Shown here piece after piece: positions 1-8,830 of a stretch of DNA of 40,817 nucleotides (position 1 is the stretch's first letter; each line of letters starts with the position of its first letter). Source of the stretch: Sphingomonas sp. AOB5 (lineage in GTDB: Bacteria > Pseudomonadota > Alphaproteobacteria > Sphingomonadales > Sphingomonadaceae); contig NZ_JARNTV010000031.1 in assembly GCF_029433115.1 (NCBI RefSeq), positions 1 to 40,817 of the forward strand, in the 5' to 3' direction. Both the position numbers and the translations under genes were made by a program. Below the pieces are notes generated by a model, which saw only the letters and a list, made by a program, of their open reading frames with translations, was not told where the DNA came from and did not search any database.

Positions 1-94
1 CGGCCCGCTCCCCCACCCGGCCACCCAACGGAAGTATATTCTATGGGTGGCCGGGTGGGGGAGCGGGCCGGTGCCGCATCCGCGTGAGCGGATC
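1..94. repeat. Long palindromic repeat, copy 1, with short hairpin tail
   Basis: Bases 1-27 and 44-70 are perfect reverse complements, with a 16-nt loop (ACGGAAGTATATTCTA) at 28-43. A tail follows at 66-94 that ends in a small hairpin, ATCCGC-gtga-GCGGAT (78-93). The hairpin ends five bases from the stop codon of the minus-strand gene at 99. The tail recurs with one mismatch at 23857-23885, and the loop recurs inverted in the copy at 30206-30329. There is no T-run, so a simple intrinsic terminator is not the obvious reading. The element may extend to the left of the window. Confidence 0.9.
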
Positions 95-98
95 GAAC

Positions 99-1058
99 TC
101 AATGATCGATCTCGATCTCGCGCATCACGCGGGTCAGGTCGGCGCGCGACATCTTCATCGCCTCGGGATGCTCGTCGACCCATTTGAGGAAGGCGGCATT
201 GATCTCTGGCGTCCAGCGCTGGTCGATCGCGCCTGCGCTGAACCGGCCCTGGCGCAGCATGTCGTGGCTGAACGCATCGCGCAGCGCGACATATTCGGCA
301 CGCAGCACCACCTTCTCGGCGATTACCGCGGGAACGAAGATCACCCCCTCGCGCCGCGCCAGCACCAGATCGCCGGGCAGCACCGTCGCCCGCCCGATCC
401 GCACCGGCGCGTTGATCCGCGCCATCTGCAGGTCCTTGATGAAGCTGGGGTCGAAGCCCCGGACATAGGCGTTGAAGCCGGTGATCGCCGCCAGCCCCTC
501 GATATCGCGCGCGCCGCCATCGAACACCACGCCGGTCCTCGACCGCGCGTAGATGGTGTTGCCCAGATTATCGCCCATCAGCGTCCCGTCGATCACCTTG
601 CCATTGCCGTCCGCGACATAGACGTCGCCGACCTGCAGCATGTCGATCGGCCAGCTGTTGGGATTGCCGACCCGCCCTTCCTTCTTCGCCTGCGCGCCGA
701 TCGCACCGGCCATGTCGGGACGCGAGGGCAGATATTGCACGGTCAATGCGCGGCCGACGAACGGCCGGTCGGCATGCACCATCTGGAAGCCGCCCTCGAA
801 CTGGTTGGCATAGCCTTCCTGCCGCAATATCTCCCACACCTGCTCGGTATTGAGCGCCAGCAGCCGCGCGAGAATCGCATCGGAAACCTTGGGCCGCCCG
901 TCGGGGAAACGCTCGCCGGTCCATTGCTGGGTATAGAAGAGTATCTCTTCGCGGCTCGCCTGGATCTGGGCCTGGGCGGGCGTCGCCAGCCCCTGTGCCA
1001 GCCACAAGGATGCGGCCATCGCCGCGACCCGCAGAACATGCATACCCATTATGCCCAA
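99..1058 (-). CDS. Exported RraA-family protein (HMG aldolase/oxaloacetate lyase-like)
   Basis: The protein has 319 residues. Residues 1-30 form a signal peptide ending in ATPAQA, so the product is probably periplasmic. The remainder has the RraA fold. A glycine-rich loop GDNLG lies near residue 162 and the signature FDGGARDIEG near 179-188. In the family's metal-dependent aldolases (4-hydroxy-4-methyl-2-oxoglutarate aldolase) the Arg-Asp of this motif (here R184-D185) binds substrate and metal. Cytoplasmic RraA proteins have about 160-230 residues; this one has extra N- and C-terminal sequence. The gene is divergent from the TonB receptor, with paired operator-like sites between them. A carbon-carbon lyase role is inference, because some RraA proteins only bind RNase E. 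Starts at 1049 or 1043 are also possible. Confidence 0.85.
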   Translation of the reverse strand: MGIMGMHVLRVAAMAASLWLAQGLATPAQAQIQASREEILFYTQQWTGERFPDGRPKVSDAILARLLALNTEQVWEILRQEGYANQFEGGFQMVHADRPFVGRALTVQYLPSRPDMAGAIGAQAKKEGRVGNPNSWPIDMLQVGDVYVADGNGKVIDGTLMGDNLGNTIYARSRTGVVFDGGARDIEGLAAITGFNAYVRGFDPSFIKDLQMARINAPVRIGRATVLPGDLVLARREGVIFVPAVIAEKVVLRAEYVALRDAFSHDMLRQGRFSAGAIDQRWTPEINAAFLKWVDEHPEAMKMSRADLTRVMREIEIDH

Positions 1059-1084
1059 CCCCTCTCCAAAGGCTCATTGCGAGC

Positions 1085-1114
1085 TTGCATACAATTTCAG
1101 AATCTTCAATACAA
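1085..1114. promoter_or_regulatory. Paired operator-like sites A (20 bp centre to centre)
   Basis: TTGCATACAA (1085-1094) and TTCAATACAA (1105-1114) have centres 20 bp apart, 27 bp upstream of the minus-strand RraA-like gene. They match the NTGYATRCAN pattern seen again at 1154-1183 and 9802-9831; the second half is the weakest match. The type resembles palindromic operators of GntR-family (FCD) repressors; that assignment is inference. Confidence 0.6.
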
Positions 1115-1153
1115 TCACGCTACAGGCTGTTGACAGCCGAACCGAATCGATAG

Positions 1154-1183
1154 ATGCATACACAATCAGCCTGTTGTATGCAT
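1154..1183. promoter_or_regulatory. Paired operator-like sites B (20 bp centre to centre)
   Basis: ATGCATACAC (1154-1163) and TTGTATGCAT (1174-1183) have centres exactly 20 bp apart and together form an inverted repeat. A TTGACA (1130-1135) just upstream could be the -35 element of the TonB-receptor promoter. The pair would then overlap or follow the -10 region, a usual place for a repressor site. Confidence 0.7.
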
Positions 1184-1307
1184 TTCATCGTTGAAGGCGG
1201 CGGCACGGACTGAAACGGATCGGGCGGACGGAGGAATCCAGACCGCGTCAAAAGGGTCAAAAGGCCCCGGCGCCCGGGAATAGACAACCGTTTGGGAGGG
1301 TGAGGAA

Positions 1308-4244
1308 ATGGCGATATCCTTTAGCGGCCGTACGGGCGCGGCGAAGCTTTTGCTGATCGCGGCGGCTTCGTGGCCAAGCATGGCGCTGGCACAGACTGCA
1401 GCACAGCAGGATCCGGCCGAAGCCACGCTGCCGTCGAGCGACGGCAGCGCGAACCAGGACGATACCGGCGAAATCGTCGTTACCGGCACCAGCATTCGCG
1501 GCGCACCGCCGGTCGGTGGCAACCTCGTCTCGGTCGGCCGTGAGGAGATCGAGAGCACCGGCGCGATCAACACGCAGCAGATCCTGAAGGCCGTGCCCGC
1601 CATCACCGGCATGGGCAGCCCCGGCGTCGGCCAGAATGCCGGCAACAGCTATTACGCCCCCACCATCCACAGCCTGGGTTCGTCGGCGTCGAACTCGACG
1701 CTGGTGCTGATCGACGGCCACCGCATCCCGCTCGGCCACACTTCGCTGGCGCTGCCCGATCCCAGCATCGTGCCGCCGATCGCGCTGGAGCGCGTCGAGG
1801 TTCTCGCCGAGGGTGCATCGGCCACCTATGGCTCGGACGCGGTCGCGGGCGTGGTCAACTTCATCACCCGCAAGCGCTATGAAGGCGTGCAGGCGACCGC
1901 GCAGTTCGGCTTCGGCTCAAGCTACCGCACCCGCGCCGCCGGCCTGCTGGGCGGAACCACCTGGGAAGGCGGCTCGGCAATGGTCGCTTTCGGCTATTCG
2001 CACAACGACGCGGTGCCGTACGACTATGCCAACCGCCCCTATCTGCAGCCCAACCATATCGACGAGGGCGGCACCAACTTCCAGAGCTTCAACTGCTCAC
2101 CCGCGACGATCCAGCCGCAAGGCGTGTCGGGCATCTATCTCTCGCCGACCGCGACTTCGACGGTGGCCAACACCACCGCGAACGCACCGTGCGACAACCA
2201 GCCCTATGGCGACCGCATCGGCGACGAGACCCGCTACAATGTGATGGTCAAGGTTTCGCAGGAAATGGCCCCGGGCCTGACCCTGTCGGGCGACATCATT
2301 TACTCGGATCGCCGCACCATCACGCAGCAGGCACGCGGCGGCATTCAGGCGACGGTGTTCCGCACCGGCGCCCAGGCCAACCCCTTCTACGTCAACCCGC
2401 CGGGCGTGGTCGCCGGCACTACTGCGGGCGATCGCCAGACGATCCGCTGGCAGGCCGACGATCTGCTCGGGCCGGGCGCGTTCAACGACAATGGCGCGCA
2501 GACCTGGATCGCCACCGCCAACCTCGAATGGCGGATCAACGACAATTTCCGCCTGACCGCCATGGCGCTGGCCGGTGAGGATCGCACCGCGAGCGTCACC
2601 GAAGGCGCACTGTGCACCAGCTGTGCGACGCTGGCGCTGAACGGTACGACGACGACGGGCGGCAGCACGACCCAGCCGGTTCCGGGCACCACCCTGATCC
2701 CGCTCAACCTGCCGCTGACCGCCGCCAACGCGCTCGACGTGTGGAACCCGGCATCGTCGAACCGCACCTCCGCTGCGGTCCGCGCGATGCTGACCGACAG
2801 CCGCACCTCGATCAGCCATGTCAGCCAGCTGCGCCAGTATCGCATCGGCATCGACGGCGCGCTGTTCGATCTGCCGGCCGGTTCGGTACGCATCGCGATC
2901 GGTGCCGAGGCCCAGCAATGGGTGCTCAACACCACCGTGGTCCGTCCGCTCAATTCGGGTCCGGCGAGCCTGGGGTCGACCCAGCGCTACTTCCCGCTCG
3001 ATCGGCATGTGGAGTCGGCGTACGGCGAAATCCTGATCCCGGTGATCTCGCCCGAAATGGGGACCTTCCTCCACAAGGTCGATCTCAACTTCCAGGGCCG
3101 TTTCGACAATTACAGCGACTTCGGCGACACCTTCAATCCGAAGGTCGCGGCGAATGTCGAGGTGGTCGAGGGGCTGAAGTTCCGCGCCAACTGGTCGCGC
3201 TCGTTCGTGGCGCCGTCGATGCGTTCGGTCGGCGATCCGCTCTACGGCACCTATTCGAACTCGACCGCATCCTCGACCAGCACCACCGCGCAGGTCTCGA
3301 TCGCCCGCTTCCCCGATGTCGCCAACATTCCGGGCATTTCCTGCTCGGGCGGCTTCTGCACCATCGGCAACAACATTCAGGGCCTGGTGGTCGACACCGG
3401 CAACCCGAATGTCGGCCCGCAGCGCGGCACCACCTGGTCGTACGGCGTCGATTTCGCGCCGCGTTTCCTGCCCGGCTTCCGCGCTTCGGTGACCCTGTTC
3501 AACAACCAGCTTCGCGGCGGCATCACCTCGCCTTGCGCACCGAGCTGCATCCTGAACAACGGCGCGCTCAACTATCTGCTGACCATCTATCCGACCGGGG
3601 CGAGCCAGGCGCAGATCGCCGCACAGGTCAACGACGTGCCGATCACCACGGCCTTCCCGACGACGGTCTATTATATCTTCCGCCGTCCCCAGTCGAACGC
3701 GCTGGACCTCGACGTCCAGGGCCTCGACATCTCGGTCGGCTATCAGTTCACCACCGGCATCGGCACGTTCCAGATCGGCGGATCGCTCACCGAGCTGATC
3801 AAGTTCGATCAGGGCTTTGTCGGCGGTGCCAAGTTCGACATCCTGAACTCGGTCGGCATCAACTCGACCTTCCCGTCGATCGCCCGTCAGGGCCGCGCGA
3901 ATATCGGGTGGAAGAACGACGGCGGCTTCAGCCTCGAATTCTACATGAACCATGTCGGTTCGTACAAGAATTGGGGCAGCGGCACGATCAACCCGCTGGT
4001 GCTCGACGCGAACGGCAACGTCTCGGGCGGCGGCGATATCGTGAAGGCCTGGACCACGTTCGACCTGCACTTCGGATGGAATTTCTCGAAGGGCGGCGCG
4101 CTCGGCGACACCGAAGTCTATTTCGACGTGAACAACGTCTTCAACAAATACCCGCCCTTCTTCAACAACGCCAACGGCTACGATCCCTTCGGATCGAACC
4201 CGCTCGGCCGGGTGGTCAATGTGGGTCTCCGCGCCAAGTGGTGA
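1308..4244 (+). CDS. TonB-dependent outer-membrane receptor
   Basis: The protein has 978 residues. A signal peptide (about 1-29, ending SMALAQ) is followed by a low-complexity stretch, a TonB box (EIVVTGT, 55-61) and a plug domain with ALERVEVLAEGASATYGSDA. A long beta-barrel ends in an aromatic-rich C-terminus (VVNVGLRAKW) with terminal Trp, as expected for BamA-dependent barrels. The ribosome site GGGAGG precedes ATG 1308. The size and plug match the large receptors sphingomonads use for sugars, aromatics and peptides rather than classic siderophore receptors. The barrel has several Cys pairs (for example in the sequence around 2611-2628), as in many of these proteins. It is the first gene of the plus-strand cluster and presumably imports the cluster's substrate; the substrate cannot be read from sequence. 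Confidence 0.95.
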   Translation: MAISFSGRTGAAKLLLIAAASWPSMALAQTAAQQDPAEATLPSSDGSANQDDTGEIVVTGTSIRGAPPVGGNLVSVGREEIESTGAINTQQILKAVPAITGMGSPGVGQNAGNSYYAPTIHSLGSSASNSTLVLIDGHRIPLGHTSLALPDPSIVPPIALERVEVLAEGASATYGSDAVAGVVNFITRKRYEGVQATAQFGFGSSYRTRAAGLLGGTTWEGGSAMVAFGYSHNDAVPYDYANRPYLQPNHIDEGGTNFQSFNCSPATIQPQGVSGIYLSPTATSTVANTTANAPCDNQPYGDRIGDETRYNVMVKVSQEMAPGLTLSGDIIYSDRRTITQQARGGIQATVFRTGAQANPFYVNPPGVVAGTTAGDRQTIRWQADDLLGPGAFNDNGAQTWIATANLEWRINDNFRLTAMALAGEDRTASVTEGALCTSCATLALNGTTTTGGSTTQPVPGTTLIPLNLPLTAANALDVWNPASSNRTSAAVRAMLTDSRTSISHVSQLRQYRIGIDGALFDLPAGSVRIAIGAEAQQWVLNTTVVRPLNSGPASLGSTQRYFPLDRHVESAYGEILIPVISPEMGTFLHKVDLNFQGRFDNYSDFGDTFNPKVAANVEVVEGLKFRANWSRSFVAPSMRSVGDPLYGTYSNSTASSTSTTAQVSIARFPDVANIPGISCSGGFCTIGNNIQGLVVDTGNPNVGPQRGTTWSYGVDFAPRFLPGFRASVTLFNNQLRGGITSPCAPSCILNNGALNYLLTIYPTGASQAQIAAQVNDVPITTAFPTTVYYIFRRPQSNALDLDVQGLDISVGYQFTTGIGTFQIGGSLTELIKFDQGFVGGAKFDILNSVGINSTFPSIARQGRANIGWKNDGGFSLEFYMNHVGSYKNWGSGTINPLVLDANGNVSGGGDIVKAWTTFDLHFGWNFSKGGALGDTEVYFDVNNVFNKYPPFFNNANGYDPFGSNPLGRVVNVGLRAKW

Positions 4245-4250
4245 CCGTTT

Positions 4251-4285
4251 CGGCCCGCCTTCTCCCTCCCCGGGAAGGCGGGCCG
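4251..4285 (+). terminator. Hairpin after the TonB receptor, possible attenuator
   Basis: An 11-bp perfect stem, CGGCCCGCCTT / AAGGCGGGCCG (4251-4261, 4275-4285), starts six bases after the receptor stop. The following bases (atttccgttt) are only weakly T-rich. It lies 22 bases before the next gene of the same strand. Partial termination or 3'-end protection that lowers expression of the downstream enzymes relative to the receptor is plausible. Confidence 0.6.
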
Positions 4286-4307
4286 ATTTCCGTTTGTGGA
4301 GGGTGAT

Positions 4308-5180
4308 ATGAAACTGGCCTGGGCCGTTCCCCTGATGCTGCTCGGCGCAATGCCCGCCGCAGCGCAATCCGATCCGGATCGCAAGGTCGATCCCACCTTC
4401 CTCCATCGCTTCGTTCCCGATGTGGCGGTGAAGACCGTGCCCATCTCGAGCGCGTCGGCGAAGTACCGGCCGCTGTTCGGCGAAGGCGACGACAATTCCC
4501 AGATCCTGCGCGGCGTGACGCGCTTCGGCCAGCTCAGCGTGGACGCGGGCGGGCGCAGTTCGAAGGTCAGCTATGCCCGTGAGGAGCATATGCTGGTGAT
4601 CCTCTCCGGCTCCGGCACCGTCTCGTACGGCGGCAAGGACTATCCGGTGAAGGCCAACGACTTCATGTACCTGCCGCCCACGGTCGAATTCGGCCTCAAC
4701 GGCGGCAAGGAACCGGTCACCGCGATCCTGATGGGCTTCGCCATCCCCGAGGGGATGAAGCTGACCGTTCCGGATACGCTCAAGCTCGACAATATCGACA
4801 ATGTGCCGCTGGTGACGGTGGGCAGCCATCCGGTCTCGACGCTGTACCGCCTGCTGATGGGCGACACGACCAGCACGCGCGACCGGCTCTCGACCGGCCA
4901 TGTGATGATCAGCCTGTTCGTCATGGAGTTCCAGCCTGGCGGCACCAACTTCCCGCACCATCACGAGACGCAGGAGGAGATCTACATCCTGCTCGACGGG
5001 ACGGGCGAGATGGTCGCGGGCAGCGGCATGAACGGGATCGAGGGCAAATATCCGGCGAAGCCCGGCGATGCCTATTTCTACCGGGCCAATGCCACGGTCG
5101 GTTTCTACAATGACGCAACGCCCGGTAAAAAACCGGCGCGCATCCTCGCGGTGCGATCGAATCTGCCGCCGCGCAAATAA
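4308..5180 (+). CDS. Exported bicupin protein
   Basis: The protein has 290 residues. The start is ATG 4308 after GGAGGG; a GTG at 4296 is in frame but lies upstream of the ribosome site. The signal peptide is about 1-20 (LLGAMPAAAQ). Two cupin domains follow. The first (about 85-140) lacks a clear HxH motif. The second (about 205-280) has the canonical metal motif PGGTNFPHHHETQEEIY (His217-219, Glu223/224) and the later PGDAYFYR strand. Metal-binding cupins include dioxygenases, isomerases and lyases (KdgF-type). Residues in the second domain suggest a working metal site, while the first is probably structural. It lies between the TonB receptor and the propellers, so a periplasmic step on the imported substrate is the natural inference. 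The exact reaction is unknown. Confidence 0.85.
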   Translation: MKLAWAVPLMLLGAMPAAAQSDPDRKVDPTFLHRFVPDVAVKTVPISSASAKYRPLFGEGDDNSQILRGVTRFGQLSVDAGGRSSKVSYAREEHMLVILSGSGTVSYGGKDYPVKANDFMYLPPTVEFGLNGGKEPVTAILMGFAIPEGMKLTVPDTLKLDNIDNVPLVTVGSHPVSTLYRLLMGDTTSTRDRLSTGHVMISLFVMEFQPGGTNFPHHHETQEEIYILLDGTGEMVAGSGMNGIEGKYPAKPGDAYFYRANATVGFYNDATPGKKPARILAVRSNLPPRK

Positions 5181-5204
5181 GCGCGGGGCCAAAGGAGGGA
5201 CGGG

Positions 5205-6404
5205 ATGAGGAACGCGAAGAGTGCGCTCGCGATGGCGAGTGCCGTGCTGGGCCTGTGCGGAGGCGCTGCGAATGCGCAGATCGCGGTCTCGGCCAATGAC
5301 GGCAAGCAGCCGCGTCTCGGCCAGCCCGCCACCGATGTGAAACCGGACACCGTCGCGGTGATCGACCTGAGCGCGCGCAACCCGCGGGTGATCGCTACGG
5401 TCGAGGTGCCGGTCAGCATGATCGGCCCGCCGACCAGCATCGCGATGGCCCGCGACGGCAGCTATGCGATCGTCACTGCCTCGCAGAAGCTCGATCCGGC
5501 CGACGGCACCAAGTTCGTGCCCGACGGCAAGGTCTCGGTGATCGACCTGACCGATCCGAAGAATCCGAAGGTGGTCCAGACGATCGAGGCAGGTGCCGGC
5601 GCAACCGGCGTCGCGATCAACCGCAAGGGCACGCTGGCGCTGGTCGCCTCGGTCGGCGACGGTACCGTTTCGGTCTTCTCGATCTCCAACCGGCGCCTGA
5701 CGCTGGTCGGCAAGGTCCAGCTCAGCGCCGAACTGGGGCCGTGCGACGTCGCCATCTCACCGGATGGCAAGACCGCTCTGGTCACCCAGCGGCGCGGCAA
5801 CCATATCTGGCGGCTGGCGATCGATGGCACCAAGGTGACCGACACCGGCATCACCTTCCAGACCGGCGGCAACCCCTATGGATCGGTGTTCAGCCCCGAC
5901 AGCCGCTATGCCTACAGCACCAATCTGCTCGGCACGATCGATCCGAACGCGCCGCAGACCCGCCCCGAGCCGGGCCAGCCGGTCCGCGCGCGCATCGGCA
6001 CCATCACCGCGATCGACCTGCGCACCAACAAGATCGTCACCACCGTGCAGGTCGGCCCCACGCCCGAGCATGTCGAGATGTCGCCCGACGGCCGCTATAT
6101 CGAAGTGACGGTGGTCAACGGCTCTTCGGCCAATCCTTCGTCGTCGCAGTTCAGCCCGTTCGGCGTCATCAAGGTCTATCGCGTCAACGGCGCGTCGATC
6201 ACCCCGGTCGCCGAAGCCACGACCGGCCAATGGGGCCAGGGCGCGACCTGGAGTCCGGATGGCCGCACGATCCTGCTGCAAGGCGCCGTCTCCAAGGTGA
6301 TCCAGGTCTATCGCTTCGACGGCAAGTCGCTGGTCGAGGACAAGGCCGCGCAGATCCAGTTCGATACGCGCCCCGGCGCGATCACCACCCGTTTCAGCCG
6401 CTAA
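5205..6404 (+). CDS. Exported YVTN-type beta-propeller protein
   Basis: The protein has 399 residues with a signal peptide of about 24 residues (GLCGGAANAQ). The body is repeated 40-45-residue blades: DTVAVIDLS, GKVSVIDLTDP, GDGTVSVFSI, ISPDGKTALVTQR, MSPDGRYIEVTV and WSPDGRTILLQG. This is the YVTN/lactonase-like propeller pattern. Relatives include 6-phosphogluconolactonase-like and PQQ-free propellers of uncertain activity, and I see no diagnostic catalytic residue. An AGGAGGG site precedes ATG 5205. It is 24 bases after the bicupin and 25 bases before another exported propeller, so the genes are probably cotranscribed. It may bind or open a cyclic or lactone intermediate, or act as a scaffold; this is inference. 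Confidence 0.85.
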   Translation: MRNAKSALAMASAVLGLCGGAANAQIAVSANDGKQPRLGQPATDVKPDTVAVIDLSARNPRVIATVEVPVSMIGPPTSIAMARDGSYAIVTASQKLDPADGTKFVPDGKVSVIDLTDPKNPKVVQTIEAGAGATGVAINRKGTLALVASVGDGTVSVFSISNRRLTLVGKVQLSAELGPCDVAISPDGKTALVTQRRGNHIWRLAIDGTKVTDTGITFQTGGNPYGSVFSPDSRYAYSTNLLGTIDPNAPQTRPEPGQPVRARIGTITAIDLRTNKIVTTVQVGPTPEHVEMSPDGRYIEVTVVNGSSANPSSSQFSPFGVIKVYRVNGASITPVAEATTGQWGQGATWSPDGRTILLQGAVSKVIQVYRFDGKSLVEDKAAQIQFDTRPGAITTRFSR

Positions 6405-6429
6405 GATTCAGAACGTCAGGGAGAGTGAG

Positions 6430-7659
6430 ATGAAGCATCTGGGTCTGGCCGCTTTGGCCTCCGCAACGATGTTGATGGCGGGCACCGCCGCCGCGCAAAG
6501 CGTGCCGCCCACCAAGGGTCCGGCGGTGGGCAAGACGCCCGCCTGGTTCCTGCAGGGCTCCTTCCCCGATCCGGGCGGGCGCACTTCGGTCGATGCCAAT
6601 GGCGTGGTCACCGTGCTGCCGCGTCCGGCGCCGCCGCCCAGCACCGCGCCGCGCCCGATGATGGGCTGCCGCGGTTCGGTGGTCTGCCAGAATCGCGACG
6701 GCCCGAAGCGCGGCGAGATGCAGCGCGTCCAGTGGGCGCAGACCCTCGGCTATCGCTTCACCTATCCGATCCACCTGCCCGAAGGCATTGGCGGCGTGCC
6801 CGCTGTGGCGCTCGATTCGAAGCACAATCTCTGGGTCTTCCAGCGCAAGCCCGCGGGCCAGCCGCAGCTGCTGAAATATGATCCCTCGGGCAAGCTCATC
6901 ATGACCGTGGGCGACGATGTGATCGGACATGCCGACAAGGCGCATGGCATGGCGGTGGATGCGCAGGACAATGTCTGGATCCTCGACACCGCCCGCGCCA
7001 CCGCCAAGAAGGTCAGCCCCGACGGCAAGCTGCTCCAGACGATCGGCACCGACGGGCATCCGGGCGACTGGGTAGAGGAGAAGGGCCAGCGCTATTTGTG
7101 GGAGCCGGTGATGATCGCGTTCGGCAAGAACGGCGACATCTACATCGCGCAGGGCCATGGCAATGAAAGCCCCAACGTCACCGATTCCGACGATCCGACC
7201 AACAATATCGGCGCGGCGCGGATCCTTCAGCTCGACAAGAACGGCAAGTTCATCCGCCAGTGGTTCGGCCACAATGTCGGCCGCGGCAAATTCCTCAACG
7301 CGCACGGACTGGGCGTCGACCCCAGGACCGGCGACGTGTGGATCGGCGACCGTGAGGATTATCGCATCGTCATCTATTCGGGCGACGGCAAATATCTGCG
7401 CACGTTCCAGACCGAGAATCTGGTCTGCGCGATCCAGTTCGACCGCAACGGCGATCCGTGGATGGCCAGCGGCCAGGACGGCCAGTTCCTCAAGCTCGAC
7501 CGCAACACCGGAAAGGTGATCGGCGCGGTGGGCAACGGCATGGGCATCGGCTCCGGCCAGTTCATCGAGGCGAGCTACTGGGTGTTCGACGTGAACAACA
7601 ATCTGTGGGCCGGCGACACCAGTGTCGGCCGGGTCACCTTCATGTCGCGCAAGCGCTGA
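6430..7659 (+). CDS. Exported NHL/six-bladed beta-propeller protein
   Basis: The protein has 409 residues with a signal peptide of about 22 residues (LMAGTAAAQS). A linker of about 60 residues has a two-Cys motif MGCRGSVVC. NHL-type blades follow: GVPAVALDSKHNLWVFQR, HGMAVDAQDNVWILD, VMIAFGKNGDIYIAQGHGN, AHGLGVDPRTGDVWIGDRE and CAIQFDRNGDPWMASGQDG. The pattern resembles the peptidyl-hydroxyglycine alpha-amidating-lyase-like and SMP-30-like propellers common in bacterial secretomes. Conserved Asp/His around the central channel (for example HGLGVDP, GDREDYR) could hold Ca or Zn. The gene is contiguous with the genes on either side (25 and 14 bases). The activity is not established. Confidence 0.85.
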   Translation: MKHLGLAALASATMLMAGTAAAQSVPPTKGPAVGKTPAWFLQGSFPDPGGRTSVDANGVVTVLPRPAPPPSTAPRPMMGCRGSVVCQNRDGPKRGEMQRVQWAQTLGYRFTYPIHLPEGIGGVPAVALDSKHNLWVFQRKPAGQPQLLKYDPSGKLIMTVGDDVIGHADKAHGMAVDAQDNVWILDTARATAKKVSPDGKLLQTIGTDGHPGDWVEEKGQRYLWEPVMIAFGKNGDIYIAQGHGNESPNVTDSDDPTNNIGAARILQLDKNGKFIRQWFGHNVGRGKFLNAHGLGVDPRTGDVWIGDREDYRIVIYSGDGKYLRTFQTENLVCAIQFDRNGDPWMASGQDGQFLKLDRNTGKVIGAVGNGMGIGSGQFIEASYWVFDVNNNLWAGDTSVGRVTFMSRKR

Positions 7660-7673
7660 GCGGGAGCGGAACC

Positions 7674-8723
7674 ATGGACAGACGAGACTTCTTCCGTACC
7701 GGCGCGGTTGCCGCCGCCGGCGCAGCACTGGCACCGCTCGCGGCTTCGGCAGCGCCCGCTGCCGCCCCGCACGACGAACTCAAGCGCTTCCCCATCTATC
7801 CGCTGCAGGAGCGGTTCCGCATCGGCTACACCACCAACACCCGCGGCGGCTGGGAAGGCGATCCGTGGAAGGGGATCATGGAGGGCCGCGAAGTCGGCTT
7901 CCGCTATTTCGAGATCTTCGGCAATTATTTCGGACCGCTGCAACCCAATGCGCGGACCCGCCCGGATTCGCCGCCGCACATCGTGTATTATCCCGACGAA
8001 TGGGAAGCGCTGCAGCACCGCATGTGGGCGATCGGCGCGCAGTTCATTGCGGTGACCGGCGGCGAGGGCGGCAAGTCGACCGACTTCGCCGATCCGTCGA
8101 AACGCAAGGAAGTGATCGACAGCCATTTCAACATGACCCGCTTCTCGCGCCGTTTCGGCTGCGAGCACCAGAAGACCAATCTCGGCCCGCGCCGCCCCAC
8201 CGGCACCACCGATGCGGACCTTAAGGAGATGGCGATCACCTGCAACGAGCTGGGCAAGCGCATCAAGGGCGAACTCGGCATCCGTTTCGGCATCCATCCG
8301 CACCTCGGCAATCAGCTCCAGAACGAGCATGAGACGATGTACATGATGGAGAATACCGACCCCGAGTTCGTCGGCCTGATCCTCGATACCGGCCACATCA
8401 CCATGGCCGGCATGGACCCGCTGGCGCTGGCGAAGAAGCTCGGCCACCGCGTCCATGAATTCCACTTCAAGGACACCAAGCCCGAGGATCGTGGCGGCAC
8501 CAAGAATGTGCCGAAGATGGGCCACGACCAGATGGCCGATCCCTATTTCTTCCCGCTCGGCAATGGCGGCGTCGATTTCCCCGGCATCGTCGCCTATCTC
8601 GAAAGCATCGACTGGCGCGGCTGCCTCAATGTCGAATTGGACGCCTCGCCGTGGCGCGCGCCCAAGGACAGCGCGAAGATCACCGCCGACTATATCGTCA
8701 ACACGCTGAAGATCCCGCTCTAG
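7674..8723 (+). CDS. Tat-exported sugar-phosphate isomerase/epimerase-like TIM barrel
   Basis: The protein has 349 residues. ATG 7674 gives a twin-arginine leader (DRRDFFRTGAVAAAG) with an Ala-rich h-region, so it is probably exported folded with its metal bound. The rest is the xylose-isomerase-like TIM barrel (IolE/IolI/hydroxypyruvate-isomerase superfamily). Metal-ligand type motifs follow in order: RYFEIFG, FGIHPHLGN, LILDTGHITMAGMDP, VHEFHFKD and CLNVELDASP. These supply the usual Glu-Asp-His-Glu set. Such Tat-exported members occur widely in environmental Proteobacteria next to TonB receptors and act on sugars, inositols or other polyols where known. It is the last gene of the first plus-strand run and is followed by a strong terminator. 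Confidence 0.85.
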   Translation: MDRRDFFRTGAVAAAGAALAPLAASAAPAAAPHDELKRFPIYPLQERFRIGYTTNTRGGWEGDPWKGIMEGREVGFRYFEIFGNYFGPLQPNARTRPDSPPHIVYYPDEWEALQHRMWAIGAQFIAVTGGEGGKSTDFADPSKRKEVIDSHFNMTRFSRRFGCEHQKTNLGPRRPTGTTDADLKEMAITCNELGKRIKGELGIRFGIHPHLGNQLQNEHETMYMMENTDPEFVGLILDTGHITMAGMDPLALAKKLGHRVHEFHFKDTKPEDRGGTKNVPKMGHDQMADPYFFPLGNGGVDFPGIVAYLESIDWRGCLNVELDASPWRAPKDSAKITADYIVNTLKIPL

Positions 8724-8781
8724 GTCACCCCCCCGGAGACCTGAGCGCCTCCCGGCCCCTTGCCTCCCCCCGGCAAACAAA

Positions 8782-8815
8782 AAGGGGCCGGGAGCAACCC
8801 AGCTCCCGGCCCCTT
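8782..8815. terminator. Bidirectional intrinsic terminator between convergent genes
   Basis: A 14-bp perfect stem, AAGGGGCCGGGAGC (8782-8795) and GCTCCCGGCCCCTT (8802-8815), has a 6-nt loop. It is flanked by an A-run on the left (transcribed as U from the minus strand) and by TTCTTC on the right. It lies midway between the convergent genes ending at 8723 and 8831. Confidence 0.9.
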
Positions 8816-8830
8816 CTTCATGTGTCCGCC

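Noticed and set aside
1038..1047. Another operator-like ATGCATACCC inside the RraA signal-peptide codons
   Set aside because: It is not paired at 20 bp, lacks the right-hand A of the pattern and is explained by the Met-His codons.
2097..5192. A 1031-codon open frame on the minus strand opposite the TonB receptor and bicupin genes
   Set aside because: It is the antisense shadow of GC-rich coding sequence: the protein is Arg/Ala/His/Asp-rich with no domain, while the plus strand encodes clear families with ribosome sites.
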